Both the position numbers and the translations under genes were made by a program. The notes beneath the pieces were generated by a model, which was not told the DNA's origin, ran no database searches, and worked only from the letters and a program-made list of their open reading frames with translations. A stretch of DNA of 9,243 nt from positions 1 through 9,243 of the forward strand of contig CANHPI010000085.1 in assembly GCA_947462425.1 (NCBI GenBank), given 5' to 3'. Source of the stretch: Bacteroidota bacterium. GTDB lineage: Bacteria; Bacteroidota; Bacteroidia; B-17B0; B-17BO. Of this stretch, positions 1-7,395 are shown piece by piece. How positions within the stretch are numbered: position 1 is the stretch's first letter; each line of letters begins with the position of its first letter.

Positions 1-1
1 G

Positions 2-199
2 AAGAGATTTATAAATGACGAATATGTGTACAGCAATTATTCTGGATTTAATTATGGTACATTTACGCCTGGCTATTTACCATTTCATTGGGGTCCCTTT
101 TTGCTTAGTAAATTAATACATTTAAATTACCAATGGGTGAGCACAATTGTATTTCTTTTGGCTTGTAGTGTTTATTTGTTCTATCTAATAAAACATTGA
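2..199 (+). CDS. C-terminal end of an integral membrane protein (partial, 5' end outside window)
   Basis: Frame 2 is open from the window edge to a TGA at 197-199 and gives the last 65 residues of a protein. The fragment has an aromatic-rich stretch (SGFNYGTFTPGYLPFHWGPF), then one clear hydrophobic helix (about STIVFLLACSVYLFYLI) and a short basic tail ending KH. A terminal membrane helix with a one- or two-residue cytoplasmic-looking tail is common in multi-spanning envelope proteins, including GT-C glycosyltransferases, and the next genes are of that type. The fragment itself contains no diagnostic motif, so the family is inferred from context only. It converges with the following minus-strand gene, with 21 bp between the two stop codons and no clear hairpin terminator in that gap. 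Confidence 0.7.
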   Translation, partial: KRFINDEYVYSNYSGFNYGTFTPGYLPFHWGPFLLSKLIHLNYQWVSTIVFLLACSVYLFYLIKH

Positions 200-220
200 T
201 ATTAGTTATTTTTTCTAAAC

Positions 221-2515
221 CTACTTAATTAGTGGAATTTGAGAAGGATAATTATTCCAAAACCAATTACCATATTCATCTTTAAATATTACTTGGCTTT
301 TGGCCTTTTGAATAACAACATTGCTATAATTAAATTTCTTTCCTGAAATCCGTATTTTAACAGTATTTTCTGAACTTTGAGGTTTAAAAGTATAACATAC
401 TCTGCGAGTACATTCAAATAGTTCCAAATCGTTTGATAGATGAGAATCATAATGAAAAACTTGGTCGCCATTGATGTTATACTCAGTATATTTTAAATTT
501 GGAAAACCATAGATACTGTTTTTAGCTCTTCCCCAATATGTAATTGTCAAACTATCGGTAATAGGTAATTTACCTTCAAAAACTATCTGGTCCCCAGATT
601 TATTTAAAATTAAATCATTGTTTTTATACAATTCATTTGAATTGATATTTGATTTTAAATAAAGAAATGGAGTAATAGAATCTAAACAAAATACATTTGA
701 TTGATTTTTTATTAGGTGCCATTTTTTATTCAATACTTCATTCATTTTATTTTGGTAAATATTTTTAATTTCTGATGGATTTAGTGAATAAAAATGTATG
801 TTATTTATTGAAACAATTGGTTGAGCAACTGCCAAAATTTCCTTTTCGTTTTCACTTAATTCATCGTTAGTAACTACCAATAATAAAGGTTTTATACTGT
901 CTATGTAGTTCAAATAAGCTTTTGGTAAAAATGAATTAGAAGTAAATTGCGCTATTTGTAAACCTTGATTTATTCCTGTTCTCGACATCATGTAATTTAC
1001 CAATGGCAAACCACTTTGATAAGAAATTTTCATTGCATTAAATATTGATTGATTGGAACCAGCAACGCCAGCTTTTTCATTGCCAATGGTAAAAAAAGGA
1101 AATGCTACTATGGCTTGATAACTTGAAGTATTGAAATGATGTTTTGATATAGTTGGGATTAAATCTTGTTGGAAAAAACTATCAGCAAGTGTAGTTTCGT
1201 TCAAATGCGATAAAGTTTTATGTGTTATTTTTATTCCTTCAAATAAACTAATAACTAGTATTACTGGTAAAATATATTTTTTCCAATTGTTGTATTCTTT
1301 GAGTGATAATTTATATAAATTCAAAAAGAAAAACACACTAAAAATAAAAAAGAAAATCCAAGCAAAACGACCAGGAGAACGAAATTGAGCCAAAGGTGTG
1401 ATGTATTCAATTATTATGTCAAAAGGTGGCATATATAAAGGAAAAGCTGCTCCAATACATAATGCTAATAATGCTAAAATAATATATGGTTTAAATTCAA
1501 TTTGACCACTATAATTCAGTTTATCAAAATCCCATTTTTTACTTGTAAAAGTTTGTTTTAAAAAACTATAAAGTACATAAGCTGTAAAAATTAAAGCATA
1601 AAAACCTAAGTAAGCATGGCCTTCAAAATCGTTTCTTCCAACCTTTAAAAAGTCAGGAATAAATGAGTTAAATGGGCTGCTTTGATTGAAGAATATGCTG
1701 CTATAAGATGTTCTATATGATAAGAAACCGTATGGAAATGCAACTCTATCAGGCACATTATCCATAACACCCATAAAAATTTTAAATATTATCATTGGTA
1801 AAAACGATAATGGAATATAAGTTTTAGCTATTTGCAATAAATTGGGTTTTGAGTAATTACTTAACAATACTTTAGCAATGCCTGAAAACATAAAAAATAT
1901 TAAAGCCAATGCCAAATAATAAACATGAAGAAAGGTAAGTGCTAAAATAATTAAAATGGTAAGTATAACTAAATACCATTTGTTTTTTGAGCTGCTTATT
2001 TTAATATCTAACAACCAAAAAAGTGGAATTACAAAGCTGTAAGCTAAAGCATAGTGACCAGCCAATCGCTCAATTTGAGGATTTAAAAAAGTAATTGCAA
2101 CAGCAATAAAAAAGCTGTAGTAGTTTGATAAATGGTAGTTTTTTAAAATTTTATAAAGCACTAAAACAGTAATTGGAAACGATATTAATAGTAAAATATT
2201 AAATATTGCTACTGCATGTAAACTTAAATCTAGTCCTAAATATTGAAGACTTTTTATAGTTAAAACCAGTAAGGGTTGATTATCGGTAAATGTAATTAAA
2301 TCGCCAAATGGATAGGCCATTCCACTAAAATGAAATCCAGTATCAAATTTTAAATAATATAGATAAGTATAATAATTTTTTATCCCATCATGATTGGTGC
2401 TAATAAAATAGCTATTTAAATTGGTCAATCCATTAGGAATAACTGCGAAAAAAAACATGAAAAATATTATTCCCGATAAAAATAAAACTATTATTGCATC
2501 AAAATTCTTTTTCAT
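221..2515 (-). CDS. GT-C / YfhO-like multi-spanning membrane protein with large C-terminal soluble region
   Basis: The product is 764 residues. Residues 1-430 carry about ten hydrophobic helices, the first at about 7-26. The loop after helix 1 has HDG (42-44), AYPFGD (67-72) and TDNQP (77-81), acidic positions of the kind found in the first outer loop of GT-C glycosyltransferases. Later come GHYALAYSFVIPLFW (153-167) and an FRSPGRF motif (378-384) just before a helix, typical of the YfhO/DUF-type membrane glycosyltransferase-like group. Residues 431-764 are soluble. The last part (about 640-740) alternates polar and hydrophobic residues as in a beta-sandwich (DSLTITYWGRAKN, NTVKIRISG). Known for the class: such proteins use polyprenyl-phosphate-linked sugars outside the cytoplasmic membrane. 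A catalytic role here is inferred; acceptor and sugar are unknown. The ATG at 2515 fits the MKKN-then-helix pattern and lies only 5 bp from the start of the divergent GT2 gene. Confidence 0.75.
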   Translation of the reverse strand: MKKNFDAIIVLFLSGIIFFMFFFAVIPNGLTNLNSYFISTNHDGIKNYYTYLYYLKFDTGFHFSGMAYPFGDLITFTDNQPLLVLTIKSLQYLGLDLSLHAVAIFNILLLISFPITVLVLYKILKNYHLSNYYSFFIAVAITFLNPQIERLAGHYALAYSFVIPLFWLLDIKISSSKNKWYLVILTILIILALTFLHVYYLALALIFFMFSGIAKVLLSNYSKPNLLQIAKTYIPLSFLPMIIFKIFMGVMDNVPDRVAFPYGFLSYRTSYSSIFFNQSSPFNSFIPDFLKVGRNDFEGHAYLGFYALIFTAYVLYSFLKQTFTSKKWDFDKLNYSGQIEFKPYIILALLALCIGAAFPLYMPPFDIIIEYITPLAQFRSPGRFAWIFFFIFSVFFFLNLYKLSLKEYNNWKKYILPVILVISLFEGIKITHKTLSHLNETTLADSFFQQDLIPTISKHHFNTSSYQAIVAFPFFTIGNEKAGVAGSNQSIFNAMKISYQSGLPLVNYMMSRTGINQGLQIAQFTSNSFLPKAYLNYIDSIKPLLLVVTNDELSENEKEILAVAQPIVSINNIHFYSLNPSEIKNIYQNKMNEVLNKKWHLIKNQSNVFCLDSITPFLYLKSNINSNELYKNNDLILNKSGDQIVFEGKLPITDSLTITYWGRAKNSIYGFPNLKYTEYNINGDQVFHYDSHLSNDLELFECTRRVCYTFKPQSSENTVKIRISGKKFNYSNVVIQKAKSQVIFKDEYGNWFWNNYPSQIPLIK

Positions 2516-2520
2516 TTTAA

Positions 2521-3222
2521 ATGAGTATTAAAAAATTGTCTATCGTTTTGCCTTGTTATAATCCTGATAAAAACTGGTTAGCGAATATATTAATTAGATA
2601 CAATGAAATTGTTAAACATTTGAATAATTATTCAATCGATATAATAATTGTAAACGATGGAAGCTCCGAAAATATTGATGCTAAGCTAGCTCAAGCTAAA
2701 AATAATTTACCTAACTGCCAAATTATTTCTTATGGTGTAAATAAAGGTAAAGGCTATGCAATTAGGAAAGGGGTTGAAAATGCAGATGGCGATTTTATTA
2801 TTTATACCGACATAGATTTCCCTTATACCAATGAAAGTATTTTGGAAATTATTAATCAGCTTAAAAACAATGATATAGCTATTGGGGTTAGAGGTTTAAG
2901 CTATTATGATAATATACCTTACCACCGAGCTCTTATTTCTAAATTTTTAAAATTATTAATCAAAACCCTACTTAGAATACCTACAAATGATACCCAAGGA
3001 GGGTTAAAAGGAATGCGTAAAGAGGTTAAGCAATATTTTTTAAAAACGGAAATTAATCGCTATTTGTTCGACTTAGAATTTATTTGTATTGCAGCTAAAA
3101 ATAATTTACAAATTACTCTTATTCCTGTTGTTTTAAATGAAACTACTGTAGTAAGGAAAATGAATTTAAATGTTATATCAAAGGAGGCGTTCAATTTTTT
3201 TAAAATTTTCGTTAGAATGTAA
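2521..3222 (+). CDS. GT2 glycosyltransferase, polyprenyl-phosphate-sugar-synthase-like
   Basis: The 233-residue product is a GT-A fold family 2 glycosyltransferase. In order it shows the LSIVLPCYNP start strand (6-15), VNDGSS nucleotide-binding motif (44-49), NKGKG (74-78), the metal-binding acidic motif TDIDF (96-100), and DTQGGLKGMRKE (157-168) with FDLEF (183-187). NKGKG plus the DTQ.G.K block is typical of the dolichyl/undecaprenyl-phosphate mannose or glucose synthase branch. The expected reaction is transfer of a sugar from a nucleotide donor to polyprenyl phosphate at the cytoplasmic face. There is no C-terminal membrane helix pair, so it resembles the short DPM1-type enzymes. The ATG start is firm because the first strand begins at residue 6. 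It stands divergent to the GT-C gene and probably leads the plus-strand series that includes the GT9 and second GT-C genes. The sugar cannot be read from the sequence. Confidence 0.88.
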   Translation: MSIKKLSIVLPCYNPDKNWLANILIRYNEIVKHLNNYSIDIIIVNDGSSENIDAKLAQAKNNLPNCQIISYGVNKGKGYAIRKGVENADGDFIIYTDIDFPYTNESILEIINQLKNNDIAIGVRGLSYYDNIPYHRALISKFLKLLIKTLLRIPTNDTQGGLKGMRKEVKQYFLKTEINRYLFDLEFICIAAKNNLQITLIPVVLNETTVVRKMNLNVISKEAFNFFKIFVRM

Positions 3223-3397
3223 GTTAGTTTAAAGGATTTCTATAACTTAGTTAAACATAAATTGAATATAGACATACAATAAGGATGCATTTTAAATTTA
3301 CAATTTACCGATAATTGCTTGGATTTGGTTTGTTTCTGTAATATAATGGAACATTTATAAAATGATCAATTAACACTGAATGAAATGATTATATTTT

Positions 3398-3703
3398 GTG
3401 AAAATACGGGAGTGGTTTTTGTTACCGAAACTAATTTTATGGATTTACAGGTTAAATCATGATGAAATAAATTATTATTTTAAACGCTATAACCATATAC
3501 ATTGTAATTCATTACTGATTCAAATAATGGTCGCAATATTTATCAATCCCACTTTAATACTGTTTTACTTGTTTAAATATCTTAACAATGATTTTCCAAT
3601 TTATTTAAGTGCGATAACATTGACTAATACCATAGTGCGTTTAAATTTATGCTTTTTTAATAAGATATTATATTCTATTTTTAAACCGAAAAAATGTTAT
3701 TAA
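3398..3703 (+). CDS. Possible small membrane protein, function unknown
   Basis: This 101-residue reading frame begins with GTG; an in-frame TGA at 3386-3388 precludes a longer form and there is no in-frame ATG nearby. The product is rich in hydrophobic and aromatic residues. Likely membrane segments are about 38-62 (SLLIQIMVAIFINPTLILFY) and about 66-95, preceded by a polar stretch (LNHDEINYYFKRYNHIHC, 19-36). Codon use (TTA, ATA, AAT, TTT) matches its neighbours, which favours coding, but the AT-rich background makes chance frames common. I do not recognise a family. The 175 bp before it (3223-3397) hold no gene, only a TATAAT at 3342-3347 without a well-spaced partner element. It sits between the GT2 and GT9 genes on the same strand. 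It could be a true small membrane partner, a decayed remnant of a larger gene, or a chance frame. Confidence 0.4.
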   Translation: MKIREWFLLPKLILWIYRLNHDEINYYFKRYNHIHCNSLLIQIMVAIFINPTLILFYLFKYLNNDFPIYLSAITLTNTIVRLNLCFFNKILYSIFKPKKCY

Positions 3704-3763
3704 AAACTAAAGTAAAATTAGCATTTGGCGCATCGATAGTGATAATTTTTATTAAAAGGCAAA

Positions 3764-4897
3764 ATGAATTTAAAGCTTAAACAATTTATAGATGTATATA
3801 TTGGCCGATTTGCCTTATTTTTTCATTTAATAGCTGTAAGGTTTTTAGGAGTAATTTTAAATAGAAATCATAGCATAAATAGAGCTCCAAAAAATATAGT
3901 AATCATAAAAATTTTAGGCTTAGGAAGTGTTTTAATGGCAACCGATGCCATTTATAGTTTGAAGTTAAAATATCCAAATGCTAAACTTACGCTTATTTGT
4001 GGAAAAGGCGTATCGATTGGAATTGAGCCATTAAACCTTTTTGATCAAATTTGGGTAATTGATGATAAAAATGTTTTTGTATTATTTAAAACGGCTCTAC
4101 AAACCCTTTTAAAGACTTGGAAATTAAAAAATATATGGGTAGCTGATTTAGAAGTCTATTCGATTCTAACTACCTTGTTTTCAGCATGGACATTTGCTAT
4201 TAACCGTTATGGTTTTCAGTTAGATAAAACACATTTCAGAAATTATTTAAATACGCACAATATTTATTTGAATCAATTTATTTTGGTAACCACCAATTAT
4301 GAAAAATTGGTAGAAGCAATGGGTGTTTCTGAAATTACAATTTTTCATTTTCCCCAATCAATTAGACCAATTGAAAAAAAAGAAAACACCATATTTATTA
4401 ATAATACCTGCAGCGAACTTGGTGGAAATTTACGAAAATTAACCCCTGAAATATTAACCCAAATTTGCAACTATATTATTGACAGCACTTCATATAAAAT
4501 AGCTTTTGTAGGTGCGCCTAGCGACAAACATGAAATAGATAAATTTCTTAATATTAATCAATTGAATGTTGAAAGAGTTGAAAATATTGCAGGCAGATTT
4601 AACTTTAAGGAATACTACAACTATTTAGCCATTCATGCTAAATGTATGTTAAGCATAGATAGTGCACCTTTACACATAGCCAATAAATTAAATATTCCTT
4701 CAGTATCGTTTTGGGGTCCAATAAATCCAAGCCAAAGATTAAAAGATACCAAGAATGCCTACTATATTGAGAAGGCATGTTCGCCTTGCATTCATCATAC
4801 CGAAATGATTCCTTGTGGAGGTAATAATGTTTGCATGAAAGACATGGAAATAAAACATATAATTACTTTAATTAATTCAATAATAAATAATGAATAA
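3764..4897 (+). CDS. GT9 glycosyltransferase, ADP-heptose:LPS heptosyltransferase-like
   Basis: The 377-residue product is a GT-B fold family 9 enzyme of normal length. The N-terminal domain opens after a basic, hydrophobic lead (1-43) with NIVIIKILGLGSVLMATDAI (44-63), the usual IR...GD..L-type strand of heptosyltransferases, though the common acidic residue after G is replaced (GLGSVLM). The C-terminal domain carries SIDSAPLHIANKL (297-309) and FWGP (316-319), the family's donor-binding block. Near the end four cysteines (C339, C342, C351, C357) form a CxxC-x8-C-x5-C pattern; C-terminal cysteine clusters like this occur in many GT9 proteins. Family members transfer heptose or related sugars to a lipid-linked glycan at the cytoplasmic face. 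The sugar here is not certain. AAAAGG at 3754-3759 is a weak ribosome site. The 3' end overlaps the next gene by 8 bp, indicating coupled translation. Confidence 0.87.
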   Translation: MNLKLKQFIDVYIGRFALFFHLIAVRFLGVILNRNHSINRAPKNIVIIKILGLGSVLMATDAIYSLKLKYPNAKLTLICGKGVSIGIEPLNLFDQIWVIDDKNVFVLFKTALQTLLKTWKLKNIWVADLEVYSILTTLFSAWTFAINRYGFQLDKTHFRNYLNTHNIYLNQFILVTTNYEKLVEAMGVSEITIFHFPQSIRPIEKKENTIFINNTCSELGGNLRKLTPEILTQICNYIIDSTSYKIAFVGAPSDKHEIDKFLNINQLNVERVENIAGRFNFKEYYNYLAIHAKCMLSIDSAPLHIANKLNIPSVSFWGPINPSQRLKDTKNAYYIEKACSPCIHHTEMIPCGGNNVCMKDMEIKHIITLINSIINNE

Positions 4898-6167
4898 TTT
4901 ATCGAATGTTAAATATATAAAATACCAAATTGTTGCATTTTTATTTTGCTTTACATTGGTTATTTTTAGATTATTAAATGTATCAGTTTATGATACTTCA
5001 AGAGCTCGTGCTGATTTAAATGGTGATGGATACAGTGATATAAATACCATTTCTTCAGCCAAATATTTTAATGATAGTGGTTTTATAAACACTGCGTTTT
5101 TACCCGTGCATGATTATTATCCAGAGTTAAAACAGACAAATGCGTATACTCATTATCCTGCCATTCCTAATGTTTTATGCGGGTTTTATACTTATATATT
5201 TAATTCGTATAAAGAGCCTTTACTTAGAATTATTCCAGCATTATTATCTATACTTTTCTTCTTCTTTATTTTTAAAGTAATTAAAACCATAACTCAAAGC
5301 AATATTGCTGCATTATGTGGTGGACTTGTATTGGTTTTAGCCAATTATTATATTGCTTGGGCTGACAATTTACACCAGCATTTATATGGCGAATTTTTAA
5401 AATGGATTTACTTTTACTTGCTTTATAATTATTATATCAAAAATAAAAGCTGGACTTACTTTATTCCAATGCTTTTGATTATGGTTTTGGAAGTAAATAT
5501 TTCTTTCGAACAGCCTGTTTTTTTGGGCATTTTAACTTTAGGATTCTCAATTATTTTCAGGAAAAAAGTATTTTCGTATGAAACGATAAGTGCTGCCAGT
5601 TTTGTAATAATTGGATTTGGATTGCACATACTTCAAAATGCTGTCTATTTTAACAGTTTACCAATGGCAATTGACGATATGAAAAGTGCCTTTATGCTCA
5701 GAACTGCAGGAGTTGAACTAACAGTGCAAAAATCGGAAGCTGAATTTGGGATAAAAACCATTTTTGAGATTCCATTTAATTGGTTTAACCGAATGGAACG
5801 TTTTTATTTATTTCCGGGTTGGGCTATTTTAATAATAGGAATTATAGCATTAAAAGATCTAAGAAAAACCAACAAAGAGTTATATCAAATTATTTGGGCC
5901 GTATTTTTTGCTTCTATTGGTTGGTCAATATTAATGGCTCAGCATGGATATGTACACTCATTTACAAACAAACATTTTTCTATTTTTTATGCATTACTAA
6001 GTGCTATAAGTATTCCTGTTTTTTACGAAAATTTCAAAAATAGCATAACTCAAAAAAACAAAAGAAATATTGCTTTTTATACTTTACTAAGTTTATATGC
6101 ATTAGTTATGTTTATTACGCAACAAGCTATACCTTGCTATTATCAATATAGTATTGGTTATAAATAA
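4890..6167 (+). CDS. GT-C-type integral membrane glycosyltransferase-like protein
   Basis: The 425-residue product has a membrane helix at about 12-30, a polar loop to about 90, then roughly nine further hydrophobic segments, the last at about 394-412 followed by a short tail. The first loop contains DLNGDGYSDI (42-51), AKYFNDSGFINTAFLPVHDYYPE (pieces of 57-79) and NAYTHYPAIPNVLCG (84-98). The arrangement of a helix, a loop with acidic residues and the TxYPxxP-like block is characteristic of GT39-related GT-C enzymes, which take sugars from polyprenyl-phosphate carriers on the outer face. A soluble loop (about 255-300) separates the two halves. The start ATG lies inside the end of the GT9 gene, so the two are probably translated together and may act on the same glycan. 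Donor and acceptor are unknown; catalytic function is inferred from topology and loop motifs. Confidence 0.72.
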   Translation: MNNLSNVKYIKYQIVAFLFCFTLVIFRLLNVSVYDTSRARADLNGDGYSDINTISSAKYFNDSGFINTAFLPVHDYYPELKQTNAYTHYPAIPNVLCGFYTYIFNSYKEPLLRIIPALLSILFFFFIFKVIKTITQSNIAALCGGLVLVLANYYIAWADNLHQHLYGEFLKWIYFYLLYNYYIKNKSWTYFIPMLLIMVLEVNISFEQPVFLGILTLGFSIIFRKKVFSYETISAASFVIIGFGLHILQNAVYFNSLPMAIDDMKSAFMLRTAGVELTVQKSEAEFGIKTIFEIPFNWFNRMERFYLFPGWAILIIGIIALKDLRKTNKELYQIIWAVFFASIGWSILMAQHGYVHSFTNKHFSIFYALLSAISIPVFYENFKNSITQKNKRNIAFYTLLSLYALVMFITQQAIPCYYQYSIGYK

Positions 6168-6367
6168 TAATTTGGCATTGAAAAAGCTGGACTTCTTCTA
6201 TTTTGCAATTTATATCTGATGTGTAAAATTGGTAAAATTGACTCATAACAGAAACACAGAAAATCAACTATCTGTAATTATATAGAAACAATTTTTGTCT
6301 TACTTTAAGCGTTATTGAAATAAGCAATGGAAACAATTAAACTTTGAATAGTTCACATCCAAAAATC

Positions 6368-6408
6368 TCATCTGCCTTTAGGCCAAGCATTAAAATAATA
6401 GCAGATGA
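6368..6408. repeat. 8-bp perfect inverted repeat around a 25-bp spacer
   Basis: TCATCTGC at 6368-6375 is matched by its exact reverse complement GCAGATGA at 6401-6408. Inside the left arm a small nested hairpin GCC-TTTA-GGC (6374-6383) competes with the long-range pairing. The spacer is otherwise AT-rich. This could be a stem of a structured RNA, the ends of a very small element, or chance. Confidence 0.5.
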
Positions 6409-6430
6409 CCTGTGTATAAATTAGAATGGA

Positions 6431-6442
6431 TGCTTGCAAGCA
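6431..6442. repeat. 12-bp perfect palindrome TGCTTGCAAGCA
   Basis: TGCTTG is followed directly by its reverse complement CAAGCA with no spacer. A spacer-free palindrome of this kind suits binding of a dimeric protein better than RNA folding. No gene start lies close by (the nearest minus-strand gene ends at 6617 and the plus-strand gene ends at 6167), so a classical operator role is not evident. Confidence 0.5.
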
Positions 6443-6446
6443 GAAT

Positions 6447-6470
6447 ACTATGACCTTGTTGGGTCATGGT
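6447..6470. repeat. Hairpin with 9-bp stem and 6-nt loop
   Basis: The arm ACTATGACC (6447-6455) pairs with GGTCATGGT (6462-6470) around the loop TTGTTG, with eight Watson-Crick pairs and one T-G wobble (6449 with 6468). It is the most stable local structure in the gap. It is not followed by a T run on the plus strand (TCAATCGG follows) nor on the minus strand, so it does not look like a standard intrinsic terminator. Confidence 0.5.
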
Positions 6471-6616
6471 TCAATCGGTTTACATTTACTCTATATTTCC
6501 TCCCAAAAAGGCAAACCAAGTGCTTCTCATTTAAAAGTAACTATGCAATAAATTACTTCTAAAATTAATAAATAGGATAAATATTTTAATTAAATGTCAT
6601 TAACTTAACTTCAAAA

Positions 6617-7333
6617 TTAAGCATTAAATAAACCATATTTTAAAATACAAAAAAGGGCTCTAAAACCATCTTTCCAATTTATTTTTTTACCTTCAGCATA
6701 AGTTCTGCCATAGTATGAAATCCCAACTTCGTAAATACGAATAGCGTGTATCCTAGATATCTTAGCAGTCACTTCGGGCTCAAAACCAAATCTATTTTCT
6801 TTTAATATTAAGGACTTAACAATTTCGGATTTAAACATTTTATAACAAGTTTCCATATCTGAAAGGTTAAGATTCGTAAACATATTTGAAAGCATTGTTA
6901 GAAATTTGTTTCCTATCGAGTGCCAGAAAAACAAAATTCTATGTGGATTTCCACCCATAAATCTAGATCCGTATACAACATCAGCAAATCCATCAATGAT
7001 CGGCTTTAATAGAAGATTATATTCATTAGGGTCGTATTCTAAATCGGCATCTTGAATTACAATAATATCTCCTGTAGCTTCTTTGATACCTGTATGTAGT
7101 GCAGCGCCTTTGCCTTTATTTATGGTATGAGAAACATATTTTATATAAGGATACTGATTTTTTTGTAAGTCATGAACAAGTGTTTCTGTTTCATCATTTG
7201 AACAGTCATTCACTATAATGATTTCTTTTGTAAAATTGCCAATTAGAACCACCTCATTAATTCTTTTTAGTATCAAATGAATAGTTCTTGCCTCATTATA
7301 GGCTGGTATGATAATACTGAGTTTAGGGGACAT
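6617..7333 (-). CDS. GT2 glycosyltransferase, DPM1-like polyprenyl-phosphate sugar synthase
   Basis: The 238-residue product has the full motif set of the DPM1-like branch of family 2: [11 protein letters not shown] (4-14), VNDCSNDET (41-49), NKGKGAAL (72-79), metal-binding DADLEYDP (95-102), YGSRF (121-125), [11 protein letters not shown] (159-169), FGFEPE (182-187) and [11 protein letters not shown] (208-218). The glycine usual in VDDGS is a cysteine here, a tolerated variant. There is no C-terminal membrane domain, so it should act as a peripheral cytoplasmic enzyme that transfers a hexose from a nucleotide donor to polyprenyl phosphate. The ATG start at 7333 puts the first strand at residue 4, as expected. 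It is divergent from the second GT2 at 7435 with 101 bp between the starts. Mannose or glucose is possible; the sugar cannot be decided from the sequence. Confidence 0.9.
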   Translation of the reverse strand: MSPKLSIIIPAYNEARTIHLILKRINEVVLIGNFTKEIIIVNDCSNDETETLVHDLQKNQYPYIKYVSHTINKGKGAALHTGIKEATGDIIVIQDADLEYDPNEYNLLLKPIIDGFADVVYGSRFMGGNPHRILFFWHSIGNKFLTMLSNMFTNLNLSDMETCYKMFKSEIVKSLILKENRFGFEPEVTAKISRIHAIRIYEVGISYYGRTYAEGKKINWKDGFRALFCILKYGLFNA

Positions 7334-7364
7334 TTAGAGCAATTTTGAATGGCACTTAGCGAAA

Positions 7365-7395
7365 CAATTATACATAAATTAATTGGGGGCAGCAA
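7365..7395 (-). promoter_or_regulatory. Candidate Bacteroidota-type promoter for the minus-strand GT2 gene
   Basis: Read on the minus strand, TTG (7395-7393) is followed after 20 nt by TATAATTG (7372-7365), one mismatch from the Bacteroidota -7 element TAnnTTTG, with about normal spacing to the -33 TTG. It would give a leader of roughly 25 nt before the ATG at 7333. The TTG lies within a GCAATTGC palindrome (7392-7399). In an AT-rich region such matches arise by chance, so confidence is low. Confidence 0.35.

Larger units (their letters stand above)
6168..6616. other. 449-bp intergenic region with a cluster of inverted repeats, no gene recognised
   Basis: No frame in either direction gives a convincing protein. 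At the left, TTG at 6178 opens a 13-codon frame reading KKLDFFYFAIYI before TGA (6217-6219), which looks like the N-terminus of a membrane protein and may be a gene scar. TAAAATTG is repeated at 6224-6231 and 6233-6240. The centre, about 6368-6480, is slightly GC-richer (44 of 113 bases by hand count) and contains three separate inverted repeats listed individually. The right 140 bp are plain AT-rich sequence. None of the hairpins is followed by a T-tract on either strand, so I do not call an intrinsic terminator, although this is where the plus-strand GT9/GT-C transcript and the minus-strand GT2 transcript must end. Confidence 0.7.

Noticed and set aside
289..471. 60-codon minus-strand frame inside the 764-residue GT-C-like gene
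   Set aside because: It is fully contained in the larger, well-supported gene in another frame and shows no motif.
4778..4834. Four-cysteine cluster at the end of the GT9 protein as a novel metal site
   Set aside because: C-terminal cysteine patterns of this kind occur in many GT9 heptosyltransferase-like proteins, so it is treated as a family trait.
5819..6043. 74-codon plus-strand frame inside the second GT-C gene
   Set aside because: It is a shadow of the longer membrane-protein gene, with a composition (many N, K, Y, F) expected from AT-rich out-of-frame sequence.
6392..6467. 25-codon minus-strand frame starting MTQQGHSILL
   Set aside because: It is short, has no homology I recognise, and lies entirely within the inverted-repeat block.
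6447..6470. Intrinsic terminator for the upstream plus-strand genes or the minus-strand GT2
   Set aside because: The stem is adequate but no T-tract follows on either strand, and it lies about 280 bp beyond the plus-strand stop.
6459..6480. GGTTCAATCGG resembling a tRNA T-arm
   Set aside because: The bases flanking the TTCAATC loop do not pair as a 5-bp stem, and no acceptor, D or anticodon arm can be found upstream.
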